18,928 bases of DNA from JBBSGD01 sp038254435 (GTDB taxonomy: Bacteria; Actinomycetota; CADDZG01; WHSQ01). The position numbers and the translations under genes are program-made. The notes beneath the pieces were generated by a model. That model searched no databases. It had not been told where the DNA came from and saw nothing but the letters and a program-made list of their open reading frames with translations. Location: the NCBI GenBank assembly GCA_038254435.1, contig JBBSGD010000035.1, forward strand, positions 1-18,928. Direction: 5' to 3'. Shown piece by piece: positions 13,660 through 18,928 of the stretch. Numbering within the stretch: the first letter of the stretch is position 1; each line of letters begins with the position of its first letter.

Positions 13660-15276
13660 ATGCAAGGGTTGATGCAGGAGTTCCCGCTCACGCTTTCGCA
13701 TTTGCTCCGTCGCGCCGAGCGCATCTTTCCGAGAAAGAGGATCGCGACCGCCACGGCCACCGGCATGGACAGGATGGATTTTGCGACCTGGGCCCGGCGC
13801 ACGCGCAAGCTCGGAGGGATGCTCGATGACCTCGGGATTAGCAGCGCGGGACGCGTTGGGACGTTTGCCTGGAACACCGGTCGGCACCTGGAGCTCTACT
13901 TCGCGGCCCCCTGTTCGGGGCGTGTGCTGCATACGCTCAACGTGCGCCTGTTCCCGGAGCAGCTCGTCTTCGTCATCAACCATGCCGAAGACGAGGTCAT
14001 CTTTGTCGACCGGTCGCTGATGGGCCTCCTGTGGCCGCATGTCGATGAGCTGACCTCGGTCAAGCACTACGTTGTCATGGACGACGGCAAGGGCGACGTG
14101 CCGGACGATGGGCGCGTGCTGGACTACGAGGAGCTGCTCGAGGCCGCGTCGCCGGCCGAGCTCGAGGTGACCGACGAAAGCCGGGCTGCCGCGATGTGCT
14201 ACACGAGCGGGACCACGGCAAATCCCAAGGGAGTCCTGTACTCGCACCGCTCGACCTTTCTTCACTCCATGGGAGCGATGCTCACCGGATCCCTGGGCGT
14301 GGCAGAGGACGACGTCGTGCTCCCCGTCGTGCCGATGTTCCACGCCAACGCGTGGGGACTTCCGTATGCCGCGGTGTTCGCCGGGGCTTCTCTCGTATTT
14401 CCCGGCGCCGATCTCTCACCCGGAGCGATTGCAGGACTGATCGAGTCAGAGAACGTGACTCTCACCGGCGGCGTGCCGACGATCTGGATGGGCATGCTGG
14501 ATGAGCTCGAGGGACGGGACTTCTCGCACCTGAGAAAGATCGTGTGCGGCGGCTCGGCAGTTCCCAAGTCCCTTTCCGAGGCCTATCGCGACAAGCTGGG
14601 GCTGCCGCTGCTTCACGCGTGGGGCATGACCGAGACCAGTCCTCTGGGTTCGGTATGCACTATCAAGGCGGACCTCCAGGACGGCTCGGAGGAAGACCTC
14701 GCCGGCTTACGTTCCTCTCAGGGTCTTCCCTCTCCCGGCGTCGAAGCCCGCATCGTGTCACCTCAGAACGGCGACGAGCTCGCCTGGGACGGCGAGCAAT
14801 CCGGCGAGCTCCAGGTGCGTGGTCCGTGGGTGGCGCGTTCTTATTACAAAGATGAGTCGAGCGCCTCGTTCACCGACGACGGGTGGCTGCGTACCGGGGA
14901 CGTGGCGACGATCGACTCCGAGGGATACTTGCGGCTCGTCGATCGCACCAAGGACCTCGTCAAATCGGGCGGTGAGTGGATCAGCTCGGTCGAGCTCGAG
15001 AACGAGATCATGGCGCACCCCAAGGTGGCCGAGTCTGCAGTCATCGGCGTTACTCATCCCAAGTGGTCGGAGCGGCCGCTCGCTTGCGTCGTAGTCAATG
15101 CCGGTGAGGAGCTGGGCAAGGAAGAGCTGATCGAGTTCCTGCAAGAGCGGATCCCCAAGTGGTGGTTACCCGACGACGTCATCTTCATCGACGAGGTTCC
15201 CAAGACCTCGGTCGGCAAGTTCTCGAAGAAGACCCTCAGAGAGAGGTACGCGGACTACGAGCTCCCCGGCTCCTGA
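13660..15276 (+). CDS. Fatty-acyl-CoA synthetase (AMP-binding family)
   Basis: ANL-superfamily ligase of 538 aa that activates a carboxylic acid with ATP to an acyl-adenylate and then the CoA thioester. Motifs: P-loop YTSGTTANPKGVLYSHR (181-197), adenine-binding GMTETSPLG (322-330), WLRTGD (409-414), hinge VDRTKDLVKSGGEWIS (427-442), and the catalytic lysine in TSVGKFSKK (Lys520). The sequence is closest in feel to medium/long-chain fatty-acid CoA ligases; chain length cannot be read. The ATG at 13660 has GGGAGGGA just upstream and is preferred over the in-frame start at 13603. The 3' end overlaps the convergent MFS gene by 41 bp. Neighbouring CoA-transferase and carboxylase genes suit a fatty-acid role. 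Confidence 0.92.
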   Translation: MQGLMQEFPLTLSHLLRRAERIFPRKRIATATATGMDRMDFATWARRTRKLGGMLDDLGISSAGRVGTFAWNTGRHLELYFAAPCSGRVLHTLNVRLFPEQLVFVINHAEDEVIFVDRSLMGLLWPHVDELTSVKHYVVMDDGKGDVPDDGRVLDYEELLEAASPAELEVTDESRAAAMCYTSGTTANPKGVLYSHRSTFLHSMGAMLTGSLGVAEDDVVLPVVPMFHANAWGLPYAAVFAGASLVFPGADLSPGAIAGLIESENVTLTGGVPTIWMGMLDELEGRDFSHLRKIVCGGSAVPKSLSEAYRDKLGLPLLHAWGMTETSPLGSVCTIKADLQDGSEEDLAGLRSSQGLPSPGVEARIVSPQNGDELAWDGEQSGELQVRGPWVARSYYKDESSASFTDDGWLRTGDVATIDSEGYLRLVDRTKDLVKSGGEWISSVELENEIMAHPKVAESAVIGVTHPKWSERPLACVVVNAGEELGKEELIEFLQERIPKWWLPDDVIFIDEVPKTSVGKFSKKTLRERYADYELPGS

Positions 15277-16426
15277 CCGACCGCGGTCCGACGACGCCGG
15301 CAATCAGCGCGATTACAAGCCCGAGCGCGACGGGAACGATCAGCGCGGCTCTGAGCCCGATCCACGCGGCCAGGCCGCCGATCATGATTGGTCCGGCAAT
15401 GGAACCCAAGTAGCTCATCGTGACAACGCGGCCCAACACCGTTTCGTCGAGTCCGAGGCCGGTGTTGCCCGCGGCGCTGAAGGCAAGAGGTACTACCGGA
15501 GCGAGGCCCGCGCCGAGCAGAGCGAAACCGGCCACGCCCGCGACCTGATGGGGAATCCCAAGCGCCGCTCCGAGCCCGCAGGCCGCTACCAGGCTGCCGG
15601 TCCGTGCAACTCTCACCGGGCCCCAGCGCGCAACGAGGCGGTCCGACACGAAGCGTGCCGTCGCCATCGCGCCGGAGAAAGCCGTGAACGCGGCCGCCGC
15701 GACGCCGGGTTGCGCGTGCAGCGAGTCGCGCAGATAAACGGCGCTCCAATCTCCGGCGGTGCCCTCGCCGACGAAAGAGGCGAAGCCAATCAGCCCGAGA
15801 AGAAGGACCGGCGGAGACCACAGCGCCCCTCGCTCGTGGGGGCGGCGATGCTCCAGAGCGACGGGCTCGCTGCGGACCAGCAGGTGCTTCGTGCCCACGA
15901 TCCCCACCAGGCCCAGAACGAGAGCTGCGAGTGTCAGGTGCACCAACAGAGAGATCCCCGCTTGGGCGGCGAGTGCTCCCGTGGCTCCTCCCGCCATTCC
16001 GCCAATCGAGAACAGCCCGTGTAGTGAGGACATGATGGGCCGGTCGTAGAGGCGTTGCACGGTGACGGCATGCGCGTTCATGGCGATATCGCATACGCCT
16101 CCCGCCGCTCCGAGCAGCACAAGCGCGACGACGAGGGAGCCGAGGCTCCACGCAATTGCCGGCGCAAGCAACGCCGCGCACAGAGCGAGCACCGAGGAGC
16201 GAGTAGCGACGCGGCTCGACCAACGCGTGATGATGGCGGGACCTGCCCGCGTGCCCGCGACGAAGCCAATGGCCATCCCAAAAAGCGCGATGCTGAGCCG
16301 GCCATCACTGAGATCGAGCGAATGCTTGATCGCAGGAACACGTGTGGCCCAGGCTCCGAACACCGCGCCGAATACGCCAAAGGCGACCGCGACGCTCACG
16401 CGCGCGCGTCCGGACACGAGCTTCAC
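15236..16426 (-). CDS. MFS transporter
   Basis: Major facilitator superfamily permease of about 396 aa with twelve hydrophobic segments. The first helix contains FGVFGAVFGAWATRVPAIK, a pattern seen in YbjJ-like transporters of unknown substrate. The middle loop (about 190-215) separates the two six-helix halves. The GTG at 16426 lies one base after the stop of the upstream oxidoreductase gene, so the two form an operon; an in-frame TTG at 16438 with AGAGG close by is an alternative. The tail overlaps the end of the acyl-CoA synthetase gene on the other strand by 41 bp. Substrate not predictable. Confidence 0.85.
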   Translation of the reverse strand: MKLVSGRARVSVAVAFGVFGAVFGAWATRVPAIKHSLDLSDGRLSIALFGMAIGFVAGTRAGPAIITRWSSRVATRSSVLALCAALLAPAIAWSLGSLVVALVLLGAAGGVCDIAMNAHAVTVQRLYDRPIMSSLHGLFSIGGMAGGATGALAAQAGISLLVHLTLAALVLGLVGIVGTKHLLVRSEPVALEHRRPHERGALWSPPVLLLGLIGFASFVGEGTAGDWSAVYLRDSLHAQPGVAAAAFTAFSGAMATARFVSDRLVARWGPVRVARTGSLVAACGLGAALGIPHQVAGVAGFALLGAGLAPVVPLAFSAAGNTGLGLDETVLGRVVTMSYLGSIAGPIMIGGLAAWIGLRAALIVPVALGLVIALIAGVVGPRSVRSRGARSPRTSL

Positions 16427-16427
16427 G

Positions 16428-17411
16428 TCAGGGTGCAAGCGCCTCTGCTGCCAGTGTTATCTCGCCGGCGTCGCCCGAGGGCGCCAGCGGGAACAGCACC
16501 GGGGTCGTGATGCCGGCTGCGCGAAACTCGTCGATGCGTTCCCTACAGCGCGCGGTGTCGCCAGCGAGCAGGAGCTCGTCCGTCATCGCCGTCGTGACGG
16601 CTGCCGCCGCTTTCTTGCGATCGCCCGCGTGCCAGGAACCGGCTATGCGCCGCGCCTCGGTGTCGAATCCCTGAAGGCTGAGAGACCGGTTGTAGGCATC
16701 GACCATGGCGTAGCCGGCCAGGAGTCTCTGCGCGGCCGGCCGCATCGCTTGTACGTCGCCGAGTATCACCGGCAGCCGTATGACGGCGTCGATCAAAGAG
16801 GGGTCGCGCCCGGCCGAGCGCGCCCCTTCGGCGACCCAGTCGAGCGCTTGCGTCACTCCGTGAGGGGTCTTCAGGAAGAAGATGACCCCGTCGGCGACCG
16901 CTCCCGCGGCGCGGCACGCCCTCGCTCCGAGCGCCGCCATGTAAAGAGGGACTCGTGCGCTGAGTTCGATCTGAAGGCGGAAGTCCGTAAGGGAGATGGT
17001 GGAGCCTGTGAAAGTGACTGTGTCCCCGTCTAGCGCACTTCCGACCGCGTGCACGTACTCGGTGAGACGCGTGAGCGGGTTGTCGAAGGTGCCGCCCATC
17101 CAGCGTTCGACGATGATTGCTGAGGACGTACCCAGTCCGAGGACGAAGCGCCCGTGCGAGATGTTCTGCAGGGTCGCTGCGCTCATTGCAAGCAGCGCGG
17201 GGGGCCGCGTGTAGGCCGGGACTATGGCCGTGCCGAGCCGCATGGTCTCGGTCTGGACGGCGAGCGCGGCAAGCGGTGCGAAACCATCGGCACCCCCCAC
17301 CTCGGCGGTCCACGCGTCGGTGTAGCCCAGCCCCTCCGCGCGCCGGGCGAGCGCCAGTGACTCGGTCACTGATGCGTTGTCGAGTCCAAGCGTTATCCCG
17401 AGCCTTCTCAC
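16428..17411 (-). CDS. LLM-class (luciferase-like) F420-dependent oxidoreductase
   Basis: TIM-barrel flavin or F420-dependent oxidoreductase of 327 aa. Characteristic segments are RAEGLGYTDAWTAEVGGADG (24-43), TETMRLGTAIVPAYTRPPALLAM (family pattern, 54-76), the SHGRFVLGLGTSS motif and LGARACRAAGAVADGV. This is the actinobacterial branch usually annotated as F420-dependent; substrate unknown. The GTG at 17411 has no ribosome site, but TACAGT ends 6 nt before it, suggesting a leaderless mRNA. The stop is 1 nt before the MFS start. A 7-bp dyad at 17414-17438 covers the promoter. Confidence 0.88.
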   Translation of the reverse strand: MRRLGITLGLDNASVTESLALARRAEGLGYTDAWTAEVGGADGFAPLAALAVQTETMRLGTAIVPAYTRPPALLAMSAATLQNISHGRFVLGLGTSSAIIVERWMGGTFDNPLTRLTEYVHAVGSALDGDTVTFTGSTISLTDFRLQIELSARVPLYMAALGARACRAAGAVADGVIFFLKTPHGVTQALDWVAEGARSAGRDPSLIDAVIRLPVILGDVQAMRPAAQRLLAGYAMVDAYNRSLSLQGFDTEARRIAGSWHAGDRKKAAAAVTTAMTDELLLAGDTARCRERIDEFRAAGITTPVLFPLAPSGDAGEITLAAEALAP

Positions 17412-17413
17412 GG

Positions 17414-17438
17414 CTCGACTGTACCGGTCCGAGTCGAG
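17414..17438. promoter_or_regulatory. Operator-like dyad between divergent genes
   Basis: CTCGACT (17414-17420) and AGTCGAG (17432-17438) form a perfect 7-bp inverted repeat with an 11-bp spacer. It covers the putative minus-strand -10 (TACAGT, 17418-17423) of the LLM oxidoreductase and lies 66 bp before the CoA-transferase start, so it may be a regulator site; no regulator gene is adjacent. Confidence 0.35.
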
Positions 17439-17504
17439 TCGGGATGTAGATAGGCTGCTTCATGATCGCAGCGGCAATCCGGCGTTCGGTGGAGAGGGAG
17501 GAAC

Positions 17505-18731
17505 GTGGAGCACGGCGGTCAAGAGCCCATGGGACCGCTGGCGGGGGTGGTCGTGCTGGATCTGTCGCGCGTGCTCACCGGCCCCTACGCGGCGATGATG
17601 CTCGGAGATCTCGGCGCCCGGGTCATCAAGGTCGAGCGGCCTGATGGGGGCGACGACACGCGCACGTGGGGGCCGCCCTTCGCCGGCCCCCCGGATTCTC
17701 AAGAGAGCACCTATTTTCTGTCGGCAAACCGCAACAAGGAGTCGATAGCTCTCGACTTCAAGGCCACCGATGACCGCGCAGTCCTCGACCGCCTCATCGC
17801 GCGCGCCGACGTTCTCGTCGAGAACTTCCGGCCCGGCGTGCTCGACCGTTTGGGGCTCGGCCACGAGCGTCTGCTGGACATGAACCCCCGCCTCGTCGTG
17901 TTGTCCATAACGGGCTTTGGCCATGACGGTCCAGAGTCGGGGCGCGCCGGTTACGACCAGATCGTACAAGGAGAAGCCGGATTGATGAGCTTCACCGGAC
18001 CGGACGCCGGCAGCCCGACCAAAGTCGGCGTGCCGATTGCAGATATTCTTGCCGGCCTGTTCGGCGCTTACGGAGTGGCCGCCGCGCTGCACGAACGAAA
18101 CAGCACCGGCAAGGGACGCATCGTGCGTACCTCGCTTCTGGCCGGCATCGTCGGCGTGCACACCTTCCAGGGGACGCGCTGGCTCGTCGCCGGAGAGGTT
18201 CCGGCCCCGGGGGGCAACCGCCATCCAACGGTCGCCCCCTACGGCGCCTTCAAGTGCAAGGGCGGTTTCGTGCAGATCGCGATCGGCAACGAGAAGATGT
18301 GGCGGCGATTTGCCCCGCTGATCGGCGTCGCTGCGGACGACGAGCGCTTCTCGAGCAACGGCAATCGCGTCACCAACTACGACGAGCTCGAACGCATCAT
18401 CGGACAAACGCTCGCCGGCAAGGACCTCGAGCACTGGCTCACCGAGTTCTCGGCGCACAACATCGCGGCGGGGGCCATCAAGTCGCTGGACGCCGTCTAC
18501 TCGGGGGAACAGGTGGAGGCGCAGAAGCTGATCATCGAGACGGAACATTCCGTCCTCGGCCCGATTCGGTTGCCCGGATCTCCGCTCGACTTCGGCGCCG
18601 GCAACCGCGCGCGGCACCTCGCCCCGCCCCTTCTCGGCGAGCACTCCGATGCGATTCTGCGCTGGCTCGAGGACGGCGCGCCGCAAGGCGAAGAGAGCGC
18701 GCCGCAAGGCGAAGGCGGCGGTGGTGGGTGA
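17505..18731 (+). CDS. CaiB/BaiF family (class III) CoA-transferase
   Basis: CoA-transferase of 408 aa that moves CoA between carboxylic acids through an enzyme-aspartyl intermediate. The N-terminal Rossmann-like segment GPLAGVVVLDLSRVLTGPYA (10-29) and LGDLGARVIKVERPDGGD (33-50) are family hallmarks. RAGYDQIVQGEAGLMSFTG contains the expected nucleophile, Asp151. The GTG at 17505 is set by GGAGAGGGAGGAAC directly upstream. Substrate unknown; acyl-carnitine, oxalate, succinate and methylacyl-CoA racemase members all look alike at this level. The last 15 residues are low-complexity, made by a 21-bp repeat followed by a glycine run, and are not part of the fold. A carboxyltransferase gene starts within 10 bp of its stop. 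Confidence 0.92.
   Translation: MEHGGQEPMGPLAGVVVLDLSRVLTGPYAAMMLGDLGARVIKVERPDGGDDTRTWGPPFAGPPDSQESTYFLSANRNKESIALDFKATDDRAVLDRLIARADVLVENFRPGVLDRLGLGHERLLDMNPRLVVLSITGFGHDGPESGRAGYDQIVQGEAGLMSFTGPDAGSPTKVGVPIADILAGLFGAYGVAAALHERNSTGKGRIVRTSLLAGIVGVHTFQGTRWLVAGEVPAPGGNRHPTVAPYGAFKCKGGFVQIAIGNEKMWRRFAPLIGVAADDERFSSNGNRVTNYDELERIIGQTLAGKDLEHWLTEFSAHNIAAGAIKSLDAVYSGEQVEAQKLIIETEHSVLGPIRLPGSPLDFGAGNRARHLAPPLLGEHSDAILRWLEDGAPQGEESAPQGEGGGGG
18676..18714 (+). repeat. Tandem 21-bp-period repeat with GCAA hairpins in the CoA-transferase tail
   Basis: An 18-bp segment, GCGCGCCGCAAGGCGAAG, occurs identically at 18676-18693 and 18697-18714. Each has a CGCC-GCAA-GGCG hairpin (18679-18690 and 18700-18711) closing a GNRA-type tetraloop. 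The period is seven codons, giving (A/S)APQGE-type repeats at the C-terminus. Confidence 0.85.
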
Positions 18732-18738
18732 GACACAA

Positions 18739-18928
18739 GTGGCCCATGTGAGAAGCGCCGGTGAGCTGATCTCGCTTCTCGCCGACCAAGGCAGCTTCAC
18801 CAAGTGGGACGAAGAGCTCGCCTCCACCGACCCGCTCGTTTTCACCGACTCGCGTCCCTATACAGAACGGCTGGCCGAGGCGAAGTCGTCCACCGGGCGC
18901 AACGAGGCGGTTGTCACGGGGCGTGCGA
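18739..18928 (+). CDS. Biotin-dependent acyl-CoA carboxyltransferase (AccD-like), 5' part only
   Basis: The first 63 codons are present before the window ends. They match the N-terminus of carboxyltransferase beta-type subunits: a GSFTKWDEEL-like segment, DPLVFTDSRPYTERL and TGRNEAVVTGR (classical AccD: GSFEELD, DPLKFKDSKKY..RL, TGEKDAVVTG). The zinc-finger domain that precedes this region in E. coli AccD is missing, as in actinobacterial acyl-CoA carboxylases and fused forms. The enzyme would transfer carboxyl from biotin to acetyl- or propionyl-CoA. Start is uncertain: GTG at 18739 or 18748, or 18724 overlapping the previous gene. It probably forms an operon with the CoA-transferase. Confidence 0.75.
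   Translation, partial: MAHVRSAGELISLLADQGSFTKWDEELASTDPLVFTDSRPYTERLAEAKSSTGRNEAVVTGRA

Noticed and set aside
17460..18845. 461-aa open frame on the minus strand
   Set aside because: Antisense shadow of the CoA-transferase and carboxyltransferase genes, which carry clear catalytic motifs.

Overview
The window is GC-rich DNA, most likely from a deep-branching member of the Actinomycetota (or a relative sampled by metagenomics). The grounds are GTG and TTG starts joined by GTGA/ATGA overlaps, an F420-type luciferase-like oxidoreductase, sigma-B-like promoter motifs, an actinobacterial-style formate dehydrogenase without a Tat signal, and a carboxyltransferase of actinobacterial type. Taxonomy is inferred; there is no rRNA or tRNA to anchor it.

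Layout. Bases 1-597 hold no intact gene: a 9-bp GTGCACCCC tandem array, two perfect inverted repeats and what looks like the broken N-terminus of an isochorismatase-family hydrolase. On the minus strand at 598-2228 is an arsR-family regulator, translationally coupled to an ArsP-type permease with a C-terminal YHS metal-binding domain. A dyad operator lies just upstream. Divergently, 2368-11884 is one compact plus-strand operon: a selenocysteine formate dehydrogenase catalytic subunit (in-frame UGA plus a SECIS-like hairpin), its four-cluster Fe-S subunit, an NrfD-type membrane subunit, then seven Mrp/Mbh-type ion-transport subunits in the order E, F, G, DUF4040, MbhE+MrpB fusion, C, D.

Next, on the minus strand, come a small membrane protein behind a sigma-B-like promoter and a TerC-family protein under a yybP-ykoY-type (manganese) riboswitch. 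The right end is lipid/CoA metabolism: an acyl-CoA synthetase (+), an MFS transporter and an LLM oxidoreductase (-), a CaiB/BaiF CoA-transferase (+) and the start of a biotin-dependent acyl-CoA carboxyltransferase cut by the window edge.

How it works together. The central operon is the main result. Its Mrp block has the same order as mbhA-H, the sodium/proton-pumping arm of archaeal membrane-bound hydrogenase, but here it is welded by a 4-bp overlap to a formate dehydrogenase with an NrfD subunit. No hydrogenase-like, NuoH-like or full-length MrpA gene is in the operon. The simplest reading is a formate-driven, ion-translocating membrane complex in which formate oxidation (Sec, Mo or W) passes electrons through FdhB to NrfD and is coupled to the antiporter module. 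The gene content is read directly; the physical complex and ion pumping are inferred.
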